Source: Rhizobium halophilum (GTDB lineage Bacteria > Pseudomonadota > Alphaproteobacteria > Rhizobiales > Rhizobiaceae). From it: a stretch of DNA of 32,359 nt. The position numbers and the translations under genes were made by a program. The DNA lies in the NCBI RefSeq assembly GCF_021648825.1, contig NZ_JAKJHS010000018.1:1-32359 (forward strand), given 5' to 3'. Below the pieces are notes generated by a model that saw only the letters and a program-made list of their open reading frames with translations, did not search any database and was not told where the DNA came from. Positions 8,846 through 17,360 of this stretch are shown piece by piece; position 1 is the stretch's first letter, and every line of letters starts with the position of its first letter.

Positions 8846-9490
8846 GTGAAGGATAAACCGCCTACCATCTACATCATTGACGATGACGAATCGATGAGGC
8901 TGGCTTTAGACAGTCTGTTTCGTTCCGTTGGCTTTGCCACCCAGACCTTCACGTCAACTAACGACTTCGCGGCCACTAACCGTGCAGACGGGGAAGGCTG
9001 CCTGGTTCTAGACATCCGATTGCAGGGAATGAGCGGACTGGATTTCCAAGATCAGCTTGCTCGAACTGGTGTGTCTTTGCCTGTCATCTTGATGACGGGG
9101 CACGGGGACATTCCCATGTCCGTACGGGGTATGAAGGCAGGAGCAATAGACTTTCTCACGAAGCCGTTTCGAGACCAAGACATGCTGGATGCTGTAGCCT
9201 CGGCTCTCAAGCATGATCGTGTGCGTCGCGCCGGGCAGGGGCAGGTAGCAGACTTACAAGCTCGCTTCGAAACCCTTTCCGCCCGAGAGCAGCAGGTCAT
9301 GCTCATGGTGACCAAGGGCTTGTTGAACAAACAAGTGGCAGGAGATTTGGGGATCAGCGAAATCACCGTGAAGATCCATCGCGGTGCTGCCATGCGCAAA
9401 ATGGGCGCGCGCACCCTTCCAGACCTCGTACGGATGGCGGACGCTCTAGATAAACAGCCTGTCCTGGACCCAGCTAACACTACCGTATGA
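8846..9490 (+). CDS. FixJ/NodW-type response regulator (receiver + LuxR-type HTH)
   Basis: A 214-residue regulator with an N-terminal receiver domain (about 6-120) and a C-terminal GerE/LuxR-type helix-turn-helix (about 145-205, L-S-A-R-E-Q-Q-V-M and V-K-I-H-R-G-A-A-M-R-K-M-G-A-R). The receiver has the full set: acidic pair Asp12/Asp13, phospho-acceptor Asp56 in LVLDIRL, Thr84, and Lys106 in TKPF. The sequence P-V-I-L-M-T-G-H-G-D-I-P-M-S-V-R-G-M-K-A-G-A is typical of the FixJ/TodT/NodW subfamily, whose partners are PAS-type histidine kinases. The start is a GTG at 8846 with AGAGGA just upstream. A receiver-only protein follows after 69 bp, and a PAS-like kinase without its own output domain lies 2 kb downstream. 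These are the likely partners. Confidence 0.93.
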   Translation: MKDKPPTIYIIDDDESMRLALDSLFRSVGFATQTFTSTNDFAATNRADGEGCLVLDIRLQGMSGLDFQDQLARTGVSLPVILMTGHGDIPMSVRGMKAGAIDFLTKPFRDQDMLDAVASALKHDRVRRAGQGQVADLQARFETLSAREQQVMLMVTKGLLNKQVAGDLGISEITVKIHRGAAMRKMGARTLPDLVRMADALDKQPVLDPANTTV

Positions 9491-9559
9491 TATCCTCACC
9501 AGCCCGCTTGTGCGAAGAGAAGGGTACATGAACTCTCTTTGCCAAGAAAGCCGATTACA

Positions 9560-9949
9560 ATGCCGGCGCATCGAAACGTCCTGATCGCAATCATTGATGA
9601 CGACGACTCCTTTCGCGCAGCGATGGAGGGATTGATCAGATCGCTTGGGTACAAGGCCGCGGGCTATTCGTCGGCGGAGGTTTTTCTGGATACTCATTCC
9701 GATCGTGGCGTCGATTGTGTTGTGTCTGATATTCAAATGCCCGGGATGACCGGGATTGAAATGAAGCAGCAGCTCAATAAGATCGGGTCCGCAGTCCCGG
9801 TTATTTTCGTGACAGCTCACACTGATGCCGGCCTTAAACAACGGGTGGCGGATTGTGGCGGTTTGTTGCTATTGCGCAAACCCTTCGATGCACAAGTTCT
9901 TATCGATGGCGTTGGGCTAGCGTTGGGTCATGCGCCACCGGCCGTGTAA
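9560..9949 (+). CDS. Single-domain response regulator (receiver only)
   Basis: About 129 residues forming one CheY-like receiver with no output domain. Numbering from the ATG at 9560, the acidic pocket is D-D-D-D at 13-16, the phospho-acceptor is Asp57 in VVSDIQMPGMTG, Thr94 is in F-V-T-A-H, and the conserved lysine is in L-R-K-P-F. A TTG at 9539 would add 7 residues; neither start has a strong ribosome binding site. It follows the FixJ-type regulator on the same strand and is probably co-transcribed. Stand-alone receivers next to FixJ-type regulators usually act as phosphate sinks or as feedback partners of the kinase, as FixT or Sma0114-like proteins do in other systems. Here that role is an inference. 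Confidence 0.88.
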   Translation: MPAHRNVLIAIIDDDDSFRAAMEGLIRSLGYKAAGYSSAEVFLDTHSDRGVDCVVSDIQMPGMTGIEMKQQLNKIGSAVPVIFVTAHTDAGLKQRVADCGGLLLLRKPFDAQVLIDGVGLALGHAPPAV

Positions 9950-10246
9950 AGCCTGAACTGGTCTCAGAATGGCGACGCATCCGATGATGCTGGAGATTAT
10001 GCCGCCACTTCGCATAACGCCTCGGAGAGCGTCTGGCTCTGCCGTGCTTCATTGTAGATCTCAACCAATTCAATGCCGCCGCTGTCTTTGCATCAAGATG
10101 CCTTTTGAGCATTGGCAAACCAATCGAGGGGCTAACAGCCCCCGACGGTCTTGAACAACTTGCTTCCCACCCTCCGTCACGAGAACGACGAGGTTGATCG
10201 GGAGGCACTAATCTGTGGCCGCCGGCCGGATACTCAGCGCACGAGA
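9950..10246. other. Convergent intergenic region
   Basis: About 300 bp between two convergent genes (receiver on plus, cytochrome c on minus). A G-C-rich dyad GGCCGCCGGCC near 10215-10226 could be a shared terminator, but it has no T-run. Nothing else is supported. Confidence 0.3.
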
Positions 10247-10789
10247 TCATGGGCGCTTGGCAACGTCTGGAGGTGCCACGCGTAATGTATGCAGAGGAAC
10301 CGGCTCGCCTTCTCCAAAGGGACCAGGAGTTCGGTTCTGGATCGCAGGAATGGACTGCAGATAAGCGGCAATTGCCTGCAGGTCCTGCTTCGTAAGCTTT
10401 GCGAGGTCTGGCCATGGCATGACTGGCGACAGTATTCGACCATCGGGTCTTTCCCCCGTGCGAAGCGCTCGCACGATCTCATCCCGATCCCAGGTGCCTA
10501 TACCAGTTTCTTTGTCGGGCGTGATGTTTGGGCCTACCACTGTTCCCTGCCTGGCTATGGAAAACCCGACGTCTGATCCTGCCAGCTTCTTAGAATTGTC
10601 CCGCTGACCAAGAAAATGACCGGGCGTATGGCAGTGCTCACAGTTGCCAAGGTTTACCAGATATTCACCCCGCGCAATGAGGGAGCGAGTTTGCCCCTGA
10701 ACAGGTAAGGGGGTCAAGAGTAGGCTTGCCGCTAGCCATATCGGGGCCTGCCGGGTCAATTTTCTCATCAAGCCTACGGTGGTCTGCAT
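10247..10789 (-). CDS. Secreted monohaem cytochrome c
   Basis: A 180-residue protein with a signal peptide (about residues 1-33: basic start M-R-K-L-T-R, hydrophobic W-L-A-A-S-L-L-L-T-P-L, then V-Q-G-Q). The haem c attachment site is Cys50-E-H-Cys53-His54. Met124 in L-S-P-V-M-P-W-P is the likely sixth ligand, and T-K-Q-D-L-Q-A-I-A-A-Y-L-Q-S-I-P is the C-terminal helix typical of class I domains. The overall look is of the cytochrome subunits that serve alcohol or aldehyde dehydrogenases (G-E-Y-L-V-N-L-G-N-C..C-H-T-P). The start at 10789 is preferred because GAGGAG lies 8 nt upstream. No dehydrogenase is encoded nearby. It lies between a response regulator pair and a histidine kinase and is divergent from the kinase, so it may be a target or partner of that system. 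Confidence 0.88.
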   Translation of the reverse strand: MQTTVGLMRKLTRQAPIWLAASLLLTPLPVQGQTRSLIARGEYLVNLGNCEHCHTPGHFLGQRDNSKKLAGSDVGFSIARQGTVVGPNITPDKETGIGTWDRDEIVRALRTGERPDGRILSPVMPWPDLAKLTKQDLQAIAAYLQSIPAIQNRTPGPFGEGEPVPLHTLRVAPPDVAKRP

Positions 10790-11325
10790 CACAAAAGCTC
10801 CTCTATTTCCCAGAATGTCGGCTTCAGGCGCTGATGTCCTACGCCGTTCCACGTGCCTCTATCGCGGAACAGTCACGTGTCTGTGTCATGTCACAGATAC
10901 CGTATTTCAGTCGTAACCGCGTCCGACTTCATTCTGAAGCGGGAAGGTCTCGCGCCCACGACCGCCTTCTGCCAGCGATACCTTTCGATCGAGATGGGTA
11001 CGGCGAAGGCTTTCGCCACACGTTAAGACTGCTGCGTTGCCAGCGGCTCACCCGTGACTGGGTCATGAAAGCCCAATTTTACGGCCCGGCAAGCCTTTGG
11101 CGGGTTTTGTCTGGCCGATCGAGTAAATTTTTGAAGATGCTCCGGGAGCCGTAAGTATTCTTCAGGTTGCGGAATGGAGTTAGGCTTAATGCCTACTATT
11201 GACGGTCTACTGTCCGATTCGTCGTCTGAGCGAGTCCTAAGAATACATCTTCCAGTGATCCAACACACCAGCTATAGCATTGGTGAGAGCTCAATCGGTA
11301 GGGCAGGCTTTTCAGCATTGGAAGA
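10790..11325. other. Divergent promoter region, cytochrome c versus histidine kinase
   Basis: About 535 bp separating divergent genes. It must hold both promoters, but I find no clear FixK/FNR (TTGAT-N4-ATCAA) or sigma-54 site. Overlapping open frames here lack family resemblance. The length exceeds what two simple promoters need. Confidence 0.35.
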
Positions 11326-14289
11326 ATGGGCGTGAGTGCAAAGGTAGACGACATGGATGTCCTCGACTTGTTGGATGATGCGGTCATCATTCGGGATGTA
11401 GACGGGCGGGTACTAGAGTGGAATCAAGCAGCGGAGTTACTTTATAAGATTCCCCGAGGTGCGGCGCTGGGTCAGCCGCTTTCGAGCCTGTTTGAACAAC
11501 GAGCTGAAGACGGCATTCCCAAAAGCATGAGCGACCTGACCGACAGGTATGAATGGTCAGCCGGGATCTTTCGGAAGGCGAATGGCACCGCAGCGTCTGT
11601 GTCCGTGGTCACTAAACAACGGGTTCGCAGAGACGGAGAGGGACGGCCAATTGCCATTGTCGAAATTTCCAGACGCGAGGCGCCAAATGAAAGTGGTGAA
11701 GGCACACTTTCATTGCTTTCTGCGATGGCGACCACCGTTGTTGAGCTTGACATCTCCACCGTTGCAGCAGTGCTCACGGACTGGAACGACCGTTCTTGTG
11801 GGCATCAGGACCTCGTAGATGAGGCGGATCTGGTGCGTACAATTATGGCGCAGACAAGGATTATATCCGTCCTCTGCGGACCTGAGAGCAACCACAACAC
11901 CCTGGCTTTGAATTCAGAATTGTCTGGTGCAGGCGTGCTTTCGCTGTGGCCGGAGGAAAGCGCAGCAGAGTTTGTTCATGCACTGCGGGCTGCAGTTTTG
12001 GGCAGAGCGGCGAAACGCGAATGCCGAATGCTGCGCAAAGGGGTCGCCTTCGACGCTCAAGTCACTACGGTACCTACTACCAGCGCACAGGGACGGCTAT
12101 GCCTTCTTCTTGGGATCAGCGATATTTCAGGCCAGAAGGAGGCTTATTCGCGCCTTGAGGCCAGCGAAATCCGGTTCAGACACCTGTTCCAATTTATGCC
12201 AATTGGCCTGACGCAGGTCGACGCCAGCCGGCTGGTGGAGATGTTTAATGATCTGCGCAAGCAGGGGGTTGAGGATTTGGGCCCCTATATCGATGATCAC
12301 CCAGAATTTCTGGGAGAAGCACTTGAAGCCATGCATGTTGAGGAGGTCAATGACCACAATGTGCTTTTATTTGGAGCCAATTCTCCGCAGGAGATGAAGG
12401 GCCCAGTCACGCGCTACTGGCAAGAGGCGCTGCCAACCATAAGAAGGTCGTTGGAAGCGAGATACCGCGGGGAGGATTTCTTTCAAGAGCATGCCAGGGT
12501 TACTCGCTTTGATGGCAAAGCTGTCGACGTTCTTTACGCTGCAGCCCGTCATGGAAGGAGCCCGGGCAAAAGCTTGGTTGCCTTCATGGATATCTCTGAT
12601 CAGAAAGCAGCGGAGGAAGCGCTTCGCCGCAGCGAGCGCCGTTATCAAGATCTCTTTCAGGCTATGACAGTTTCGTTCTGGGAACTTGATCTGAGTGACG
12701 CTGGCGGCCTTATTGATCAATTACATGCTGAAGGCGTAGGAGATCTCTCTCGGTATTTCAGAGAGCATCCGGAGTGCGTGTCTGAGGTTCTCAAATCCAT
12801 CCGGATTGTGGATGTTAATGACCAGACCCTCTCCCTTTTTGGCGGGCAGGACAAGGAAGTTCTACTGGGAACGATCGACCAATTCTGGTGCCACACGGCT
12901 TGGGAAGACTGCGCCATCGCAGTTGGTTCAGTTTTGAAAGATGGCAACAGCGTGACCATCGACACGCGGCTCCGGCGCCTCAACGGGCTTGAATTCGATG
13001 CCCAGTTCACACTGTGGTTCGCCGGCTACGACAAGCTCCAAGGCCTCGCCGCGGTGTCTGATATCAGTGAACGCGTAAATGCCTATTCCCAGCTTGAAAA
13101 GAGTGAACAGCGGTATCGGGAGCTATTCCAGCTTGTCCCAGTACCTGTTCTCCAGGTCAACTCGAATGGGCTCTTGGCACTTCTTGATGACCTGAAAAGA
13201 AAAGGTGTCAAGAATCTTAACGCGTACTGTGATGAAAACCCGCATTTTCTTCTCGCGGCAATGGAAGGAACGCTCATCGAGCGAGCAAACGACGCGGCGG
13301 CCAAGCTGTTGGGAGCGGCTACACCCAGTGATCTTCGGGGGTCAGTGGCGCCCCTTTGGCGGGAGCACCCGGAGATTTACTCGCGCCTTCTGCTTAGTCG
13401 ATACGCGGATGTCGCGACCTTCGAGGAAGAGGTCAGACTTAGCACCCTTGATGGGCGGATTAGGGAAGGGATACTGACGGTTACTTTTCTGCCGAGCTTG
13501 GCTGAAAGAGGTATAACTCTCAACGCATTCATGGACACGACTGAGAAGAACCAGGCGGAGAGAAAGATCCGGCAGATCGAAGCAGAATATGCTCATGCTG
13601 CCCGCATCTCGATGCTGGGTGAACTGACAGCTTCTATTGCACATGAAGTCAATCAACCGCTCGCCGCCATTACCACCTATGGTGAGGCTGCATTGCGCTG
13701 GCTTAGCCGTCCCAAGCCGGAGCTGTCGGAGGTTCATGAGATCGTCAAGCGCATCGTAGCTGATGCGCAACGCGCCGCTAATGTTATTTCCCGAATTCGG
13801 ACCATGGCATCCCGCCGTGCCCCTGATCCGGAAGCTCTGTTGCTCGATGATGTTATCGCTGAAGCTATTCTCTTTCTTAAGCACGAGTTCCAAGCATCGA
13901 GGATCGCCGTACGCCATCTTCCGGCAAGACAGGCGATGCATGTGGCAGGCGATAGGACACAGCTACAGCAAGTCATCGTCAACTTGGCTGTCAATGCCGT
14001 CCAGGCAATGAGCGGGTGTAACGGGTCACCTCGGACCCTTTCTTTTACTACGACGTGTGAGCCGTCTGCAATACGATGCTGTATCGAGGATTCTGGTCCT
14101 GGTATCAGTGAGACAGCTAACCTGGTGTTCCAGAGCTTCTTTACTACCAAGGAGAACGGAATGGGTATGGGCTTGCCCATTTGCCGATCCATCGTTGAAG
14201 CACATGGCGGTACCATCAGCTTTGACAACAACAGCTCTTTAGGTGGTGCGCGCTTCAGCATAGTTCTTCCTTTGGCCGTCATGCAATGA
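11326..14289 (+). CDS. Large soluble PAS-type sensor histidine kinase with three tandem repeats
   Basis: 987 residues with no membrane segment. Residues 12-115 form an N-terminal PAS domain (D-D-A-V-I-I-R-D-V-D-G-R-V-L-E-W-N). Residues 130-270 look like a degenerate PAS domain. Three PAS-like repeats follow, starting at about 283 (RFRHLFQF), 439 (RYQDLFQA) and 596 (RYRELFQL), each about 156 residues and each with a G-V-x-x-L-x-x-Y..P-E/H core and a V/A-N-D block. The kinase core has His773 in SIAHEVNQPLAA, the N box with Asn886 and Asn890, G1 E-D-S-G-P-G-I at 921-927 and G2 at 945-950. The H-E-V-N-Q-P-L-A-A-I form is the FixL/TodS subfamily that pairs with FixJ-type regulators, and such a regulator lies 2 kb upstream. 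An in-frame ATG at 11353 has the better ribosome binding site (AAAGG, 8 nt). Confidence 0.93.
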   Translation: MGVSAKVDDMDVLDLLDDAVIIRDVDGRVLEWNQAAELLYKIPRGAALGQPLSSLFEQRAEDGIPKSMSDLTDRYEWSAGIFRKANGTAASVSVVTKQRVRRDGEGRPIAIVEISRREAPNESGEGTLSLLSAMATTVVELDISTVAAVLTDWNDRSCGHQDLVDEADLVRTIMAQTRIISVLCGPESNHNTLALNSELSGAGVLSLWPEESAAEFVHALRAAVLGRAAKRECRMLRKGVAFDAQVTTVPTTSAQGRLCLLLGISDISGQKEAYSRLEASEIRFRHLFQFMPIGLTQVDASRLVEMFNDLRKQGVEDLGPYIDDHPEFLGEALEAMHVEEVNDHNVLLFGANSPQEMKGPVTRYWQEALPTIRRSLEARYRGEDFFQEHARVTRFDGKAVDVLYAAARHGRSPGKSLVAFMDISDQKAAEEALRRSERRYQDLFQAMTVSFWELDLSDAGGLIDQLHAEGVGDLSRYFREHPECVSEVLKSIRIVDVNDQTLSLFGGQDKEVLLGTIDQFWCHTAWEDCAIAVGSVLKDGNSVTIDTRLRRLNGLEFDAQFTLWFAGYDKLQGLAAVSDISERVNAYSQLEKSEQRYRELFQLVPVPVLQVNSNGLLALLDDLKRKGVKNLNAYCDENPHFLLAAMEGTLIERANDAAAKLLGAATPSDLRGSVAPLWREHPEIYSRLLLSRYADVATFEEEVRLSTLDGRIREGILTVTFLPSLAERGITLNAFMDTTEKNQAERKIRQIEAEYAHAARISMLGELTASIAHEVNQPLAAITTYGEAALRWLSRPKPELSEVHEIVKRIVADAQRAANVISRIRTMASRRAPDPEALLLDDVIAEAILFLKHEFQASRIAVRHLPARQAMHVAGDRTQLQQVIVNLAVNAVQAMSGCNGSPRTLSFTTTCEPSAIRCCIEDSGPGISETANLVFQSFFTTKENGMGMGLPICRSIVEAHGGTISFDNNSSLGGARFSIVLPLAVMQ

Positions 14290-14474
14290 GATGATCGCGC
14301 TTCCAATGATGTATCGCGCTTGTAGTGCGGAGGAAGCCGGAAGACGCCGGGATTGCATTCGAAAGAGGAATGCGAGTTCCTGAAATCGTCCTTCGACATG
14401 TGTGTCTAAGGTTCTCGGGTGATGCATGTCCTGGCTTAAATGCTTGGAGCATGCTTTGCCCGAAGGACAAGGCC

Positions 14475-14723
14475 ATGATCGTAAATTCGACTGAAATAGG
14501 TGCAGCCGCTCAGGCTCACAATAAGCCCGCTCCCCGGTTGCGGCGTCTGCTACAGCAATACCTGCGCTGGCGAGAGCAGCGTAAAAGTGCCGAACTTCTC
14601 AGAAGCTATCCCGACTATCTGCTAACTGACATCGGCCTTTTGAGGATTGAAGTGAATAGCGCCGTCCGCGGCCGCTACCAATCCTACCAAGCCGAGGCGA
14701 CTGCGTCTCGGAACGTGGACTAG
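14475..14723 (+). CDS. DUF1127 small protein
   Basis: An 82-residue basic protein. Its core L-L-Q-Q-Y-L-R-W-R-E-Q-R-K-S-A-E-L-L followed by L-L-T-D-I-G-L is the DUF1127 (YjiS-like) signature, commonly R-x-L-x-x-L-x-D-x-x-L-x-D-I-G. Small DUF1127 proteins in rhizobia and agrobacteria affect phosphate and carbon metabolism and RNA turnover and can bind RNA; this is knowledge of the family only. The extended N-terminus (about 25 residues before the conserved helix) makes it longer than the 45-50 residue minimal forms. The ATG at 14475 has GGACAAGG just upstream. It follows the kinase by 185 bp on the same strand, probably with its own promoter. Confidence 0.85.
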   Translation: MIVNSTEIGAAAQAHNKPAPRLRRLLQQYLRWREQRKSAELLRSYPDYLLTDIGLLRIEVNSAVRGRYQSYQAEATASRNVD

Positions 14724-14728
14724 TTTGG

Positions 14729-14740
14729 CCCCCCCCCCCC
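14729..14740. repeat. Homopolymer run of 12 C
   Basis: Twelve consecutive C bases six nucleotides after the stop codon of the DUF1127 gene. It is the longest homopolymer in the window and is non-coding here. It could vary in length by slippage or be a sequencing uncertainty. Confidence 0.9.
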
Positions 14741-14788
14741 GGCTTCCTCGCGATTTCAGCTGGACTACGAAAGCTTCGCTGGCAGGCT

Positions 14789-14809
14789 GATGAGCGACCA
14801 TCGCTCATC
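14789..14809 (+). terminator. Hairpin downstream of the DUF1127 gene
   Basis: GATGAGCGA and TCGCTCATC form a 9-bp perfect stem with a CCA loop, about 65 nt after the DUF1127 stop codon. No T-run follows, so terminator function is only plausible. Confidence 0.4.
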
Positions 14810-15170
14810 GTGCGATGGGTTAAGTGTGGTATATCAGGGCCGGATGGCTCGCTTTTCCTTCCCAAGGAGGACGGCGTATCCACCCCGCGCAGGATGGCAC
14901 TATCGTGACAAAGTTTAGCCGGCCGAGTCCGCAGCCGGAACGTTCGGCCGGGTCTGTTCTGGGAGGCTATGTGCCCGTGCTGCCCGAGAAAGATCATTCA
15001 TTGCAAGCGTTCTACTCCGCCCTCTAGTCGAGCTCGCATGGACGTGCCTCGCCCGTCCTCGGGAAGAGGTGATGTCAGGGCGCATGCGCTCCGGAAGGAA
15101 TGCTTGTCAACAGGAGAGATCCAATCAGGCTTCTGTGTTTCAAGCTCGTGCCCAAATTGCCTAAGATGTT

Positions 15171-15206
15171 CCAAAATCAAGCAGCTCATTTGTGAGCTGC
15201 TTGATT
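15171..15206 (-). terminator. Rho-independent terminator of the P450 gene
   Basis: A 14-bp perfect stem (AATCAAGCAGCTCA at 15175-15188 with its complement at 15193-15206) around a 4-nt loop. Read on the minus strand it is followed directly by TTTTGG. It lies 54 nt beyond the P450 stop codon. The adjacent plus-strand sequence has no T-run, so it serves the minus strand. Confidence 0.8.
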
Positions 15207-15259
15207 CTCTATCGAGCGCATCTGCCGCTCTCAACCGCCTCTGAACTCCTTCTGGGCCG

Positions 15260-16474
15260 TCACCAAGAAACTTCCAGCTCCTCAACCCGCCGGATGCCAG
15301 CATGACCATGGACTCGAAGAGGTGCACCCGCGAGCTGAAGGTCCGGTAGGGTCATTGTTAGAGCCAGGAGTGCTTCCTCCAGCTCAATTCTTGCAAGCGC
15401 CTCGCCTAAACACCGATGTTCACCGCCACCAAATACCAATGGCCAACGTGGCTGCTCTCTGTGGATGTCAAAGACCATGGGATCTTGGAAGATCGAAGGA
15501 TCGCGCATGCTGGATATGGTTGCAAGCAAGACCGGACTTCCAGCCGGAATGGTGTAGCCGTCGATACAGATATCGCTGATAGCAAGTCGTGGGACCGAGC
15601 CCACCGCAGGTTCATAGCGCAGTGCCTCCAATACAGCAGCTTGGTTCAACAGCTGGTCAGCGCAGCAGGCGTTCCAAAGCTCTCTCCTGTCTAGCAATAG
15701 ACCAGTCTGGACTACGATGGCGGCGCGGGTGGTATCGCTACCCCCCAAAATCACCGAGACGATCTGCATGACCGCTTCCGTCGACGATATCTCACCGGCA
15801 TCGTCCACACGGGCGACATATTCTGACAGAAAGTCCCCCGTCCAAGAACGCCGCCGTTCCGAGATCAGCTCTTCTGTCCAAGTTATAAGATCTCTTGTCG
15901 CGGCTTCCATCGCGGGCAGTTCGTCTCGTGTCCACGATGTCGTCAGAATTTTAGAAACCTCATACACAAGTCTTGTGAAGTGTGGCACCTCCTGCCGAGG
16001 CACACCCAAAATTGCGGCGATAGTAATGGCCGGGATCAAGGCGGCATACTCTTCCTTAAGCCTCATGCCGCCATTCCGGAAGGAATTGTTCAGTAGATCG
16101 TGGGCCAGATTTCGAACTTTTGGCCGGAGCTCGGCCATCATCTTGAACGCGAAAGCGCGTGTTAACGGCTGACGTCTCCGGCGGTGGACGTCACCGTTGG
16201 CATAGAGCAGGCTATTTGACATGAGCTCATATAGAGGTCCGCTCGTGATCCCGTTGGCGACAAGCAACTCTGTTTCCATCTGGCGGGTTCGAGTGTCTGA
16301 GAGGAGGTCTTGGACATCGCGAGCCCTCAGAACGAGATAGGCGCCGTCTTCGCGTTTAAGGAACGGGACCCGGTCCCGATAGTGGTGGTAAATCGCGTGT
16401 GGGTCAGCATCGAGTTCGGCCTTGGTGAAGATGGGCGGAATCGGGTGGGTCATGTCTGGTACTGAAACGGTCAT
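15260..16474 (-). CDS. Cytochrome P450 monooxygenase
   Basis: A complete 404-residue soluble bacterial P450. The I-helix oxygen-binding motif is GGSDTT at 244-249, the K-helix E-x-x-R is Glu283 to Arg286, and the haem-binding loop is F-G-G-G-E-H-R-C-L-G with Cys355 as the thiolate ligand. These enzymes hydroxylate small lipophilic molecules such as terpenoids, fatty acids or aromatics, and need a ferredoxin and reductase that are not encoded nearby. Symbiotic plasmids of rhizobia carry several P450s (the gibberellin-operon CYP112/114/117 set and CYP127). This one stands alone, so it is not the gibberellin cluster; a CYP127 relative is possible but not tested. AAAGGAGAG lies 5 nt before the ATG at 16474. 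A long inverted repeat lies 63-99 nt upstream and a terminator follows, so it is a single-gene unit. Confidence 0.95.
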   Translation of the reverse strand: MTVSVPDMTHPIPPIFTKAELDADPHAIYHHYRDRVPFLKREDGAYLVLRARDVQDLLSDTRTRQMETELLVANGITSGPLYELMSNSLLYANGDVHRRRRQPLTRAFAFKMMAELRPKVRNLAHDLLNNSFRNGGMRLKEEYAALIPAITIAAILGVPRQEVPHFTRLVYEVSKILTTSWTRDELPAMEAATRDLITWTEELISERRRSWTGDFLSEYVARVDDAGEISSTEAVMQIVSVILGGSDTTRAAIVVQTGLLLDRRELWNACCADQLLNQAAVLEALRYEPAVGSVPRLAISDICIDGYTIPAGSPVLLATISSMRDPSIFQDPMVFDIHREQPRWPLVFGGGEHRCLGEALARIELEEALLALTMTLPDLQLAGAPLRVHGHAGIRRVEELEVSW

Positions 16475-16536
16475 TGGCTCTCCTTTGCTGTAGGTACAGC
16501 CAGTATGGAGGAGCGGCAGTTGCGCTGCATTTCGAA

Positions 16537-16573
16537 CTCTGACGCTTTAGGTTTGAAATGTAACACGTCAGAG
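16537..16573. promoter_or_regulatory. Inverted repeat upstream of the P450 gene
   Basis: CTCTGACG (16537-16544) and CGTCAGAG (16566-16573) are perfect 8-bp arms 21 nt apart, lying 63-99 nt before the P450 start codon. Placement suggests an operator for a dimeric regulator. The rest of the gap up to 16886 contains only a small hairpin (16747-16763) and no supported gene. Confidence 0.45.
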
Positions 16574-16886
16574 CGCGAACCGTCGCCAGTCACGCCGGCA
16601 AGACCAGGGCGCCTAGTTATTCGTAATCGTCGCGACGCAGGCGGGGCGGGCGCCTCAGCTCTCATCGGGAGAGGAGTTTCAGTCTCTGCGGTGGGACGCA
16701 CAGGATTGCAAGGGGCGCCAGTCTCGCAACCCGCCTCTGATCTGAACGCCGGTAAGGCCGGCGGAATCCGCATAGTCCGTGCCGCCCTTCAAGGGCTCTG
16801 TTACACAAGCAATCGAACAAGAAGATTCTGAAACTGCAACGGCATGTGGACGGCATAGTCAACCATTGACATCATTAGGAGCCACC

Positions 16887-17347
16887 ATGTTGCAATTGGA
16901 CAGACCGCGCCCGATTTCACGCTCGTCAGCACCGACGGTGAGATCAGGTTCCATGATTGGTTGGGCAGCAGTTGGGGAGTGTTGTTTAGCCATCTCAGTA
17001 ATTTCACGCCCGTCTGCACGGCTGAATTGGGGAAAGTCGCGAGGCTGCGGGGAGAATGGGAGCAGCGAAACACCAAAGCCATGGGCTGTCCGTGGACCCG
17101 CTGGAGCGGCACGAGGAGTGGGCGCGCGATGTCCGTGAGATACAAGGGGAGGGGAGGCATTAAACACCCGCTTCTGTCCGATCCAGATCGTGATGTGGCT
17201 GCGCTGTATGGAATGATTCATCCTGAGACAAACGCAATGGAGACAGTCAGGAAGCCAGACAGAAATTTCCACAAGGGTTCGACGCGAAGAAGCCGTACCT
17301 CCGATACGTGGCACTTTAGCCGCAATCCAGCTGCCCTGTTCACCTGA
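16887..17347 (+). pseudogene. Frameshifted 1-Cys peroxiredoxin (Prx6/AhpC-TSA family)
   Basis: The ATG at 16887 follows AGGAG. After about four codons one base is missing; the next frame reads GQTAPDFTLVSTDGEI, then FSHLSNFTPVCTAEL with the peroxidatic cysteine. After K-A-M-G the frame shifts again (L-S-V-D-P-L-E-R-H-E-E-W appears in another frame). It shifts back for HPLLSDPDRDVAALYGM and ETNAMETVRK, and the tail after this is scrambled. Three or more frameshifts leave only fragments, so no working peroxidase is expected. The intact family reduces peroxides with a single cysteine and recycling by thiols. It sits 13 nt ahead of the extradiol dioxygenase genes; a peroxiredoxin there would have protected the oxygen-sensitive iron centre or removed peroxide. 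Confidence 0.87.
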
Positions 17348-17360
17348 AAGGAGAAGGATC

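Noticed and set aside
13734..14399. Long minus-strand open frame opposite the kinase core
   Set aside because: It is antisense to the HisKA/HATPase domain of a clear gene and has no independent domain or start signal.
16790..16830. GGGCTCTGTTACACAAGC, suggestive of an insertion-sequence end
   Set aside because: No matching opposite end, target duplication or transposase fragment could be found.
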